Source: Novosphingobium panipatense
GTDB lineage: Bacteria > Pseudomonadota > Alphaproteobacteria > Sphingomonadales > Sphingomonadaceae
Assembly: GCF_002149965.1 (NCBI RefSeq)
Contig: NZ_MSQB01000021.1
Coordinates: 1 to 64,000, forward strand
Length of the DNA stretch: 64,000 nucleotides
Reading direction: 5' to 3'
The notes beneath the pieces were generated by a model. The model saw only the letters and a list, made by a program, of their open reading frames with translations. It was not told the DNA's origin and did not search any database. Shown one piece after another: positions 18,320 to 26,134 of the stretch; within the stretch, counting starts at the first letter, position 1; each line of letters begins with the position of its first letter. A program made the translations under genes and the position numbers.

Positions 18320-18360
18320 TGGTTGCGCTACCAGCGCGATTTGTGGTGTTAGCGAACATT
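18320..18360 (+). promoter_or_regulatory. Candidate autoregulatory operators upstream of lacI
   Basis: TGGTTGCGCTACCA (18320-18333) matches the consensus TGNTAGCGNTANCA with one change, and TGTTAGCGAACATT (18347-18360) keeps one perfect half. Both lie between the GH67 stop and the regulator start, consistent with autoregulation. No convincing -35/-10 pair was seen here. Confidence 0.5.
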
Positions 18361-18404
18361 CCCCGGTGCTCTTGGCGAGCGCCGGGGTCATGCGGGGGAA
18401 CCAG

Positions 18405-19463
18405 ATGAGCAGCCAGACCAGAGTTCCGCGCAAGCAGCGCTCCAGTGCCAAGATCGACGACGTCGCCCGCCTTGCCGGGGTCTCGCCGATGACGGTAAGC
18501 CGCGTCATCAACAAGGGCGCCAACGTCCGCGAGGAAACCCGCCGCAAGGTTGAGGCCGCCATCGCGGAGCTGAACTACGCCCCCAGCGCCGCCGCGCGGA
18601 TACTGGCGGGCGGCGAGGACTTCAGGATCGGCCTGCTCCACTCCAACCCCAGCTTCGCCTATCTCAGCGAATTCCTGGTCGGCGCGCTGGAGGAAACCAG
18701 CACCGCCAATGCCCAGCTTCTGGTCGAGCCCTGCAACGAGGAAGGTGGAGAGGCCGGAGCGGTGGAGAAGCTGCTGCGCACGCGTATCGACGGCGTGATC
18801 CTGCCGCCGCCGCTCAGCGATTCCCCGGCCGTACTGGAGGCGCTGCGCCATGCCGACGTACCGGTGGTGGCCGTCGCCACGGGCCGCGCGCCGGAATGGG
18901 CGCTGTCGGTGAGCATCGACGACCGCGAGGCCGCCTTCACCATGACCCACCACCTGGCCGCACTGGGCCATCGGCGGATCGGCTTCATCACCGGCCATCC
19001 CAACCAGACCGCCAGCGCCGAGCGTCTCGACGGCTACCGCGAGGCGCTTTCGGCGCTGCACCTGCCGTTCGATCCGGCGCTGGTGGCGCAAGGCTACTTC
19101 ACCTATCGCTCCGGGCTGGAAGCGGCCACGCAGCTGCTCGATCTCGACACGCCGCCCAGCGCCATCTTCGCCTCCAACGACGACATGGCGGCAGCGGCGA
19201 TCACGGTGGCCCATCGGCGCGGGCTGGACGTGCCGCGCCAGCTTACCGTCTGCGGCTACGACGATACCGCGCTGGCCGTATCGGTCTGGCCGGAACTGAC
19301 GACGATCCGCCAGCCCACCACCGACATGGCCCGCCGCGCGGTACGCCTGCTGATCGACGAGATCCGCGCGCGCAATGCCGGGGCTCCGGCGGTCGAGCAT
19401 CCGCATGTCGTGGCGGAATTCAAGATGGTCCGCCGGGATTCCGACGCAGGCCCTTCGGCCTGA
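18405..19463 (+). CDS. LacI-family transcriptional repressor of the xylan locus
   Basis: The protein has 352 residues. An N-terminal helix-turn-helix (IDDVARLAGVSPMTVSRVIN) is followed by the hinge helix (PSAAARILAG) and a periplasmic-binding-protein-like effector domain ending in a typical RQPTTDMARRAVRLL segment. I chose ATG 18405 because GGGGGAA lies four bases upstream. LacI proteins of this type bind palindromes with a central CG, matching TGNTAGCGNTANCA found at four promoters in this region. The inducer is probably a xylan- or glucuronate-derived sugar; not deducible from sequence. Confidence 0.9.
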   Translation: MSSQTRVPRKQRSSAKIDDVARLAGVSPMTVSRVINKGANVREETRRKVEAAIAELNYAPSAAARILAGGEDFRIGLLHSNPSFAYLSEFLVGALEETSTANAQLLVEPCNEEGGEAGAVEKLLRTRIDGVILPPPLSDSPAVLEALRHADVPVVAVATGRAPEWALSVSIDDREAAFTMTHHLAALGHRRIGFITGHPNQTASAERLDGYREALSALHLPFDPALVAQGYFTYRSGLEAATQLLDLDTPPSAIFASNDDMAAAAITVAHRRGLDVPRQLTVCGYDDTALAVSVWPELTTIRQPTTDMARRAVRLLIDEIRARNAGAPAVEHPHVVAEFKMVRRDSDAGPSA

Positions 19464-19481
19464 ACCTCACGCCGCACGAAG

Positions 19482-19524
19482 GAAAAGCGCCCCTTGCGAC
19501 CTATCGTCGCAAGGGGCGCTTTTC
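19482..19524. terminator. Bidirectional rho-independent terminator
   Basis: A 19-base perfect stem pairs 19482-19500 with 19506-19524 around a five-base loop, flanked by AAAA and TTTT. It lies between the convergent lacI and sugar porter genes and can serve both. Confidence 0.92.
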
Positions 19525-19550
19525 ATTGAACTTCGGCAAGGCCAAGTGTT

Positions 19551-20984
19551 TCAGCCCTGCATCTCTTCCAGCTCGCGGCCCTTGGTCTCGTTGACCATGG
19601 CGCGGACGAAGAAGAACGACACCGCCGCGAAGAACGCATAGCCGGTGTAGGTCACGGCAAGGCCGGGGCTGACGGCCAGCGCCGGGAAGCTTACCGAAAC
19701 CGCCGCATTGGCGATCCACTGGGCGAAGCCCGCAACCGCCAGGCCGGAGCCGCGGATCTGGTTGGGGAACATCTCGCCCAGCATGACCCACATGATCGGA
19801 CCCCAGCTCATGTTGAAGAAGATCACGTAGAGATTGGCGGCGACCAGCGCGATCACGCCGTTGTTGCCGGGCAGGGAAACGGCGCCGTCCGCGCCGGTAA
19901 CGGCGGTGGAGAAGGCATAGGCCACGGTCGCCAAGGTCACCGCCATGCCCGCCGAGCCGATCAGCAGCAGCGGCTTGCGCCCGATGCGGTCCACCAGCGC
20001 GATCGTCGCGAGGCAGGCGCCGATCGAGAGCACGCCCGAGAGGATATTGGTCTGGAGCGCGTAGTCTTCCGAGAAGCCGACCGCCTCCCACAGGGTGGCG
20101 CCGTAGTAGAACACCACGTTGATGCCGACGAGCTGCTGGAACACGGCCAGGCCGATGCCCGCCCAGACGATCGGACGCACGCGGCCGCTGGCCTTGTCAA
20201 TCAGGTCGGAAAGCTTGGGCTTGTGATGGTCGGCGGCCAGGCTGGCGCGGATTTCTGCCACCTTGCGGTCTGCCTCGGCGGTGCCGAACAGCTTGGTCAG
20301 CACGGCATGGGCACGCTGTTCCTGGCCCTTCACGACCAGATAGCGCGGGCTTTCCGGGATGATCAGCAGCGCGAAGAAGTAGATCGCGGCCGGGATCGAC
20401 TGGAGCCAGAACATCCAGCGCCAGGCCGGAAGATCGAGCCAGAGCGCCTCGGTGGAGCCGCCCGCAAAGCGCGCCAGCACGAAGTTGGCGACGAAGGCGC
20501 CGGTCAGGCCGGTGATGATCATGACCTGCTGCACGCTCGAAAGACGGCCGCGAATGGCGGCGGGCGTCACTTCCGAGATATAGACCGGCGAAATCACGCT
20601 GGCCGCTCCGACGCCGAGACCCCCGACGATGCGCGCGATGATGAACACCGCCGACGAACCGGCGGCACCCGCCACCAGGGCGCTGACGAAGAACAGCACA
20701 GCGGAAAGCATCATCACGCCGCGCCGGCCTACCACGTCGGCCATGCGGCCTGCGGCGAAGGCACCGATCGACGACCCGACCAGGATCGCGCCGACATTGA
20801 AGCCGATGCCCAGCTTGCCAAGGTCGAAGGCGGCCTCAAGCCCCTTCTGGGTGCCGTTGATGACGCCGGAATCGTAGCCGAACATGAAGCCGCCGATCGT
20901 GGCGACGGCCACGATGGCGACGATGAACGCCATGTTGATCCGGGTATCCGACCCGGATATCGGGCCGCTCTGCGCCGCAGTCAT
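19551..20984 (-). CDS. MFS sugar porter (xylose/proton symporter type)
   Basis: The protein has 477 residues and 12 predicted membrane helices. Sugar-porter motifs are clear: GYDSGVINGTQKG in helix 1, GRMADVVGRRGV after helix 2, PESPRYLV before the central loop, and a C-terminal NETKGRELEEMQ of the PETKG type. It is the last gene of the xylX-xylB-xylC operon, 62 bases after xylC, so D-xylose is the likely cargo. L-arabinose or another pentose remains possible. The start at 20984 follows AAGAGGA closely. Confidence 0.9.
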   Translation of the reverse strand: MTAAQSGPISGSDTRINMAFIVAIVAVATIGGFMFGYDSGVINGTQKGLEAAFDLGKLGIGFNVGAILVGSSIGAFAAGRMADVVGRRGVMMLSAVLFFVSALVAGAAGSSAVFIIARIVGGLGVGAASVISPVYISEVTPAAIRGRLSSVQQVMIITGLTGAFVANFVLARFAGGSTEALWLDLPAWRWMFWLQSIPAAIYFFALLIIPESPRYLVVKGQEQRAHAVLTKLFGTAEADRKVAEIRASLAADHHKPKLSDLIDKASGRVRPIVWAGIGLAVFQQLVGINVVFYYGATLWEAVGFSEDYALQTNILSGVLSIGACLATIALVDRIGRKPLLLIGSAGMAVTLATVAYAFSTAVTGADGAVSLPGNNGVIALVAANLYVIFFNMSWGPIMWVMLGEMFPNQIRGSGLAVAGFAQWIANAAVSVSFPALAVSPGLAVTYTGYAFFAAVSFFFVRAMVNETKGRELEEMQG

Positions 20985-21046
20985 TCCTCTTTTCCCCTTA
21001 ATCGAATGCGCCGATATTGTTCTTGGCGCCCGTATGGTGTGCGGGC

Positions 21047-21907
21047 TTAACTGTTGGCCGGGTATACCGGCAAGCCGGAAACGCCCGGATCGAAAGCAAA
21101 AACGTTGCCCGCCAGCGGCTGCTGTTCGAGTTCGGCGGCGGAAAGGCCCTTGCGCGCCGTCGTGGCATAGGCGGTGGCAAGATCCGGGCCGCCGAAAGCG
21201 ATCTTGGTGATATTGGCGACGGGGAACCGGACGGTCGCCATCAGCCTGCCCGAAGGATCGTAGCGGCGCACACCCCAGCCGCCGAACAGGCCGGTCCAGA
21301 GGCAACCCTCGGCATCGATCACGCAGCCGTCGGGCCAGCCCGCGCCGTCCTCGATGGTGACGAACGCTTCGGGCTTGCCCAGTGTGCCGTCCTCATCGAC
21401 GGAAACGCGCCAGATCGTCTTGCCCAGCGTATCGGTGTGCCAGAGCGTCCGCCCGTCGGCGCTGATCGCGGGGCCGTTGGTGATGACCACCTCGGGCAGG
21501 CCCGCGTGGACGCAGAGACCCTTGTCCATCCGATAGAGCGCGCCGGAAGCCTCGGTTTCCGCGTCATGCATCGATCCCAGCCAGATGCGCCCCGAAGGAT
21601 CAGTGGCGGCATCGTTCAGCCGGTTGTCGGCGCGCGTCGGCTCGGGATCGTGGAGCAGCGCGAAAGTGCCGGTTTCCGGGCTGAAACGATGGAGCCCGGT
21701 CTTGATGCCGACGATCATGTCGCCGCGCGCGCTCGGCAGTGCCCAGCCGATCTGGTCCGGGGCATGCCACATGTCGAGCATGCCGCTGGCCGGATCGTGC
21801 CGGTAGAGCCGGTGCTCCTTGATATCGACGAACCACAGCCGGTCGCCGGTCCAGACCGGCCCCTCGCCCAGCGTGGCGCCGATGGAGAGGACGGATTCCG
21901 GCGTCAT
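21047..21907 (-). CDS. xylC: SMP-30/gluconolactonase-family lactonase (xylonolactonase)
   Basis: The protein has 286 residues and a six-bladed propeller signature: LGEGPVWTGDRLWFVDI at the N-terminus (metal Glu), RLNDAATDPSGRIWLGSM in the middle and GWPDGCVIDAEGCLW later, giving the usual Glu/Asn/Asp metal set. It would hydrolyse the pentonolactone made by the neighbouring dehydrogenase. Its start lies one base past the xylB stop, so the two are coupled. The family also acts on gluconolactone and other sugar lactones; xylonolactone is chosen from context. Confidence 0.85.
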   Translation of the reverse strand: MTPESVLSIGATLGEGPVWTGDRLWFVDIKEHRLYRHDPASGMLDMWHAPDQIGWALPSARGDMIVGIKTGLHRFSPETGTFALLHDPEPTRADNRLNDAATDPSGRIWLGSMHDAETEASGALYRMDKGLCVHAGLPEVVITNGPAISADGRTLWHTDTLGKTIWRVSVDEDGTLGKPEAFVTIEDGAGWPDGCVIDAEGCLWTGLFGGWGVRRYDPSGRLMATVRFPVANITKIAFGGPDLATAYATTARKGLSAAELEQQPLAGNVFAFDPGVSGLPVYPANS

Positions 21908-21908
21908 C

Positions 21909-22676
21909 TCAGCGCCACCCGGCATCGACGAAGTAGTCGTGCCCGGTACACATGGCGCCGTCTTCCGATGCCAGGAACAGGCAGAGCGCGGCCACGTCGG
22001 CAGGCTGGATGCGCGCCTTGAGGCACTGCGCGGCCAGGATCTCGGCCTCGCCCTCGGGCGTGTACCACTGCTTCTGGCGCGGGGTATCGACATTGCCGGG
22101 CACGATCGTGTTGACGCGGATATTGTCCGCCCCCAGATCGCGCGCCATGGCGCGAGTCATGCCCTCGATGGCGGCCTTGGCGGTCTGGTAGAGCACCAGG
22201 TCCGGCAGGCCGAGGTGCCAGCTGATCGAACCGAAGTTCAGGATCACGCCGTGCCCTTGCGCCTTCATGCCGGGGATCACCGCCTGGGCGACGAAGAACT
22301 GGTGCCGCAGGTTGGTGGCCATGCGGTCGTCCCAATAGGCGGGCGTCACGTCGTCGATCGTGTGGCGATCGTCGTTGGCCGCATTGTTGAGCAGCACGTC
22401 CACGCCGCCCAGCAGGCCCGAAAGCTCGGCCATGGTGGCGGCGGTGGCGTCGAGATCGCGCAGGTCGCAGGCGCGGAAATGCGTGCCGGGCAGCGAGGCG
22501 GAAAGCGCCTCGCCGGCGGCGGCATTGATGTCCACAAAGGCGACCGCTGCGCCCTGCGCGGCGAAAGCCTCGACGAGGCCCGCACCGATGCCGGTGCCGC
22601 CGCCCGTGATGAGCACGCGCTTGCCCTTGAGGCTGGGATAGTTGGCGGAATGTCTGGTCATGGTTTCTATCTTCAT
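21909..22676 (-). CDS. xylB: NAD-dependent D-xylose 1-dehydrogenase, SDR family
   Basis: The protein has 255 residues (250 if the second Met at 22661 is used). The SDR cofactor motif TGGGTGIGAG is near residue 24, LLNNAAND near 95, and the catalytic Ser and YxxxK are in FGSISWHLGL and LYQTAKAA. It closely resembles my recollection of Caulobacter XylB along its whole length, including YTPEGEAEILAAQCLK. It oxidises D-xylose to xylonolactone. The start overlaps the xylX stop (TGATG). An L-arabinose dehydrogenase activity cannot be ruled out. Confidence 0.87.
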   Translation of the reverse strand: MKIETMTRHSANYPSLKGKRVLITGGGTGIGAGLVEAFAAQGAAVAFVDINAAAGEALSASLPGTHFRACDLRDLDATAATMAELSGLLGGVDVLLNNAANDDRHTIDDVTPAYWDDRMATNLRHQFFVAQAVIPGMKAQGHGVILNFGSISWHLGLPDLVLYQTAKAAIEGMTRAMARDLGADNIRVNTIVPGNVDTPRQKQWYTPEGEAEILAAQCLKARIQPADVAALCLFLASEDGAMCTGHDYFVDAGWR

Positions 22677-23779
22677 CAGGCCGTGAGCAGGCCGCGCGAG
22701 AGCAGATTGGCGTAGAGCGCCGAGATGCCGGTGCGCCAGGGCGCCGCATCGCGCGAGGTGACGACGCGGTTCTGCAGCTGGCCGAGCTTGTCGCTCTCGA
22801 TGGTGACGACGTCGCCCACCTTGTGCGTGAAGCCGCGGCCCACCTCGTCACGGTCCTGCACGGGCGCGAAAAGCGTGCCCAGGAACAGCACGAAGCCGTC
22901 GGGATAGTGGTGTTCGCTCAGCGTCTGCCGCACGAGGTCGAGCGGATCGCGGCTGATCTCGGCCATGTTGCTGGTGCCGCGCAGCACGAACTGGTCCTCG
23001 CCGGTGATCGAGAGGCGCACTTCGGCGACGCGCACGTCGTCGATGGTGAAGCTCTCGTCGAACAGGCGCACGAGCGGGCCGAGCGAGCAGGAGGCGTTGT
23101 TGTCCTTGGCCTTGCCCAGCAGCAGCGCCGAACGGCCTTCGAAATCGCGCAAGTTCACGTCGTTGCCAAGCGTGGCGCCCACGGCCTCGCCATTGCTGCC
23201 GACCAGCAGGGCGATCTCGGGTTCGGGATTGTTCCAGCTGGAATCCGAGCGCACGCCGATCTCGGCGCCGACACCGACGGTGGAGAGCACCGGCGACTTG
23301 GTGAAGACTTCGGCATCGGGGCCGATGGCGACTTCGAGGTACTGCGACCAGAGGCCGTCCTCGATCAGCGCGGCCTTGAGCTGCGCCGCGCTTTCCGAAC
23401 CGGGCACGACCGAGCGGATCTGGCCGCCGATGCGCGCTTCCAGGCGTTCGCGAATGGCGGCGGCAGCGCTCCAGTCGCCGCGCGCGCGCTCCTCGATCAC
23501 GCGCTCGATGGCGGAGGTGGCGAACGTGACGCCGCAGGCCTTGACGCACTGGAGATCGACCGGGCTGAGCAGTTCTACTGCCGCGGGATCGAAAGCGCCC
23601 AGGCGCTTGCCACCGTTGCCGGAGAAATCGCCCGCCTCGACAAGCGCCGAAACGGTCGGCGCGACAGCGGACATGTCGATCAATTCACCGCGTACGACGA
23701 GGATCGGGCTCGGCCCTTCGCCAAAATCGGCACGGCCCAGGAAAGTGCCGGAAGTCCAGTCGGCAGGCATCAACGACAT
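22676..23779 (-). CDS. xylX: 2-keto-3-deoxy-xylonate dehydratase, FAH fold
   Basis: The protein has about 367 residues from ATG 23779. It aligns with Caulobacter XylX as I recall it, starting at DWTSGTFLGRADFGEGP, and has NNPEPEIALLV and LGNDVNLRDFEGRS, which carry the metal-binding acidic residues of the fumarylacetoacetate hydrolase fold. It dehydrates 2-keto-3-deoxy-pentonate to alpha-ketoglutarate semialdehyde. The start is uncertain: ATG 23821 sits right at the operator with no Shine-Dalgarno, while ATGs 23779 and 23770 lie 24-33 bases after a strong GGGAGGGGG. It is first in an operon with xylB, xylC and a sugar porter; xylonate dehydratase and semialdehyde dehydrogenase are not in the window. 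Confidence 0.85.
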   Translation of the reverse strand: MSLMPADWTSGTFLGRADFGEGPSPILVVRGELIDMSAVAPTVSALVEAGDFSGNGGKRLGAFDPAAVELLSPVDLQCVKACGVTFATSAIERVIEERARGDWSAAAAIRERLEARIGGQIRSVVPGSESAAQLKAALIEDGLWSQYLEVAIGPDAEVFTKSPVLSTVGVGAEIGVRSDSSWNNPEPEIALLVGSNGEAVGATLGNDVNLRDFEGRSALLLGKAKDNNASCSLGPLVRLFDESFTIDDVRVAEVRLSITGEDQFVLRGTSNMAEISRDPLDLVRQTLSEHHYPDGFVLFLGTLFAPVQDRDEVGRGFTHKVGDVVTIESDKLGQLQNRVVTSRDAAPWRTGISALYANLLSRGLLTA

Positions 23780-23799
23780 GCAGTCTCGGGATTCGACAC
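23770..23799 (-). other. Possible leader ORF upstream of xylX
   Basis: A GTG four bases after GGGAGGGGG opens a nine-codon frame (MSNPETACR) whose TGA overlaps the in-frame xylX ATG at 23770 as TGATG. This could couple xylX translation to a leader, or be chance. Confidence 0.25.
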
Positions 23800-23825
23800 G
23801 ATTCCCCCTCCCATGTTTCATTTAC

Positions 23826-23865
23826 TGATAGCGCTACCATCTGGCAGACTGACGCGGGTTGTCAA
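23826..23865 (-). promoter_or_regulatory. xylX promoter with LacI-type operator
   Basis: TGATAGCGCTACCA (23826-23839) matches TGNTAGCGNTANCA exactly. TTGACA occurs on the minus strand at 23865-23860. With 17-base spacing the -10 (AGATGG) would partly overlap the operator, the expected layout for repression. Confidence 0.68.
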
Positions 23866-23953
23866 GGCCGATTGCACAGTCCGGCAACAGTTCGGGAAGA
23901 GGAGGCGCTAACGGGAGAACGGCTGGAGGAAGCGAGCGGGGCTTTCGCGCGTT

Positions 23954-26134
23954 TCAGCCCTGCTTTCCGGCGAGAGGGCGTGCGATCTCCAGCGAGAACG
24001 TCCTGCCTTCGCATTCGCGCGTGACCGTCCAGCCGCCGGCACTTTCGACGAGGCTGTAGCTGCCCCTGGCGAAGAGCGCCGGTTCTGCCCGGCGTGCTTC
24101 CAGCAAGTCCCGGGTCAGCGCCTCCTTGCGGGCGGAAAGGTCGTCGCGGCCCTCGCTCCAGTCGATGGGACGCCGGTTGTCGGGGTCGGTCAGGGCGGGC
24201 GTGAAGCGCTGCGTGCCCTGATAGATGTCGGGAATGCCGGGCGCGGTCAGCTGGAACGCCGCTTGCGCCAGAACCGTGCGCGCCCGGGCCTCCTGGTAGC
24301 GCGCCTGGATGTCCCCGGGCCAGAACGCCGGATCGTCCAGCGCGGCGTGAAGCGCGCAGCAAAGCGCCGCGCCGCGCGCTTCGGCCTGCTCATCGGGGTC
24401 TTCATGCGTGGAGATATCCTTCGCCTCGCGCATGGCCTTGGCGATATGGGCAGCGATGCGATCCTGCGCTTCCGCCTCCCCCCATAGCGCAAGCGCGGTC
24501 TGCAGCGCGTAGAGGCCCCAGCGCTCCGGCAGGTCGGCCGCAGCGACGCGGCGGCGCGCCTCTTCGCAAAAGCGGCGCGCCGGTTCCGGGAAATGGCTGA
24601 GGGCGATCAGGGCAGCGCGCGCGTCTGCCGAACGCTTGGTATCGTGCGTGGAAAGGGCATTCAGCGCAAAGGGCGTGGACTTGGCCCGGCGTTGCATGAG
24701 CGCTTCGAAAGCCCCGGCTTCGATCGCGTCCAGTTCCGGTTCGGCGCCGACTTCGCAGAACGGCAAATAGGCCACGCTGCGGAAGAACACGGTATCTTCC
24801 TCGGACTTGGCCGTAAGCGCGCCCGTCAACTGCTCGAAGCGGGCGGCGAAGATCCGGGCGGGTTCGTCGTCCGCGGCGGCATGGAGCAGGTCCAGCAGCG
24901 CGCCCGCCTGCCTGTTCACGCCGCGCAGCGCGTCCAGCGCGGGATCGAGCGGGCAGCCGTCGGCGGTATAGGCGCGATAGACCGGCCAGACGCAGGCGAG
25001 ATCGCGGATTCCCTCGCCAAGCGGTCCGCGCCGGTCCGGCGACACGGCCAATGCCTCTCCGGCAGCGCCTGTTACGCGCCGCAGTTCGGGAGCCAGCGTC
25101 CCGGCCAGCAATTGCGCGCGAACTGTGCGCACTTCGGCCGGGACATCGTCCGGCACCGCACCCAGCGCGGCCTCCCGCATCGCGGCGAGACCGGGGGCGT
25201 GGGTGAGCAGGCCGGTGACCGGGGTCATGAATTCGTAGCCGCTCATGCCCTCTATCGGCCAGGACGCCGGGATCGCCTCGCCCTGCTTGACGATCTTCTC
25301 GATCCAGACCGGCACCTCTCCCACCGCTTCGCGCAGGCGCCGCAGATAGGCGCCGGGCCGCGCCAGCCCGTCGATATGGTCCACGCGCAGGCCCTGGATG
25401 CGGCCCGCCCGGACATGTTCCACGATCCAGCGGTGGGTGAGGTCGAAGACCGCCGGGTCCTCCTGCCGGACGCCGATCAGGCCGGTGATGTTGAAGAACC
25501 GGCGATGGACGATGGCATCCGCGGTCCCGCGCCAGTCCCCCACCGACCACCACTGCTGCGCAAGCAGGTCGGACAGCGTAGGCGCATCCAGCCCGCCCGC
25601 TTCCGCGACCTCCCGCGCCAGCGGCGTATCGCGCAGCGGATAGGGCTGGCCGTAGATCGTCAGGACCGGCGACTGCGCCGTGCCCCCCGCGCCGATCTGT
25701 CCGGCTGCCAGCAGGTCCTCGGCCGTGCCGTCCAGCACCGGGAAATGGAGCGGCCCCCTGTCCCAGTCGATATCAAACACCCCGGCGCACCGGCTGGCGC
25801 GCCCATGGCGCATGATATCCGCGACGAAGGGGTTCTCCGGCGTGAAGGCCATGTGATTGGGCACGATATCGAGCACCAGCCCGATCCCCGCGTTCCGCGC
25901 CGCATCGGCGAGCGCGACAAACGCCGCCTCCCCGCCCAGCACGGGGTCTATCGCGCGCGGATCGATCACGTCGTAGCCGTGCGTGGAACCGGAAGCGGCG
26001 GCAAAAGGCGGCGAGAGATAGAGGTGGCTGATGCCCAGTGCGACGAGACGGGGCAGCAGCGCCCGCGCCGCGTCCAGTCCCACGCCGCCGCGCAGTTGCA
26101 GGCGGTAGGTCGCGACGAGCCCGGGATCGCTCAT
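23954..26134 (-). CDS. treY: Maltooligosyl trehalose synthase
   Basis: The protein has 726 residues, near the usual TreY length. It begins with the diagnostic VATYRLQLRGG and LGISHLYLSPPFAA, and then HGYDVIDPRAIDPVLGG. GH13 catalytic positions appear in GLRVDHIDGL (nucleophile Asp), VWIEKIVKQGE (acid/base Glu) and LSTHDTKRSADARA (transition-state Asp). It rearranges the reducing-end alpha-1,4 link of maltodextrin to alpha,alpha-1,1, making maltooligosyl trehalose for TreZ. Its ATG overlaps the treZ stop by four bases and it is last in the operon. Confidence 0.95.
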   Translation of the reverse strand: MSDPGLVATYRLQLRGGVGLDAARALLPRLVALGISHLYLSPPFAAASGSTHGYDVIDPRAIDPVLGGEAAFVALADAARNAGIGLVLDIVPNHMAFTPENPFVADIMRHGRASRCAGVFDIDWDRGPLHFPVLDGTAEDLLAAGQIGAGGTAQSPVLTIYGQPYPLRDTPLAREVAEAGGLDAPTLSDLLAQQWWSVGDWRGTADAIVHRRFFNITGLIGVRQEDPAVFDLTHRWIVEHVRAGRIQGLRVDHIDGLARPGAYLRRLREAVGEVPVWIEKIVKQGEAIPASWPIEGMSGYEFMTPVTGLLTHAPGLAAMREAALGAVPDDVPAEVRTVRAQLLAGTLAPELRRVTGAAGEALAVSPDRRGPLGEGIRDLACVWPVYRAYTADGCPLDPALDALRGVNRQAGALLDLLHAAADDEPARIFAARFEQLTGALTAKSEEDTVFFRSVAYLPFCEVGAEPELDAIEAGAFEALMQRRAKSTPFALNALSTHDTKRSADARAALIALSHFPEPARRFCEEARRRVAAADLPERWGLYALQTALALWGEAEAQDRIAAHIAKAMREAKDISTHEDPDEQAEARGAALCCALHAALDDPAFWPGDIQARYQEARARTVLAQAAFQLTAPGIPDIYQGTQRFTPALTDPDNRRPIDWSEGRDDLSARKEALTRDLLEARRAEPALFARGSYSLVESAGGWTVTRECEGRTFSLEIARPLAGKQG

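Noticed and set aside
16148..18562. Leftward open frame of about 800 codons opposite GH67 and the start of lacI
   Set aside because: Composition is that of a reverse-strand shadow; the sense strand has clear GH67 motifs and a signal peptide.
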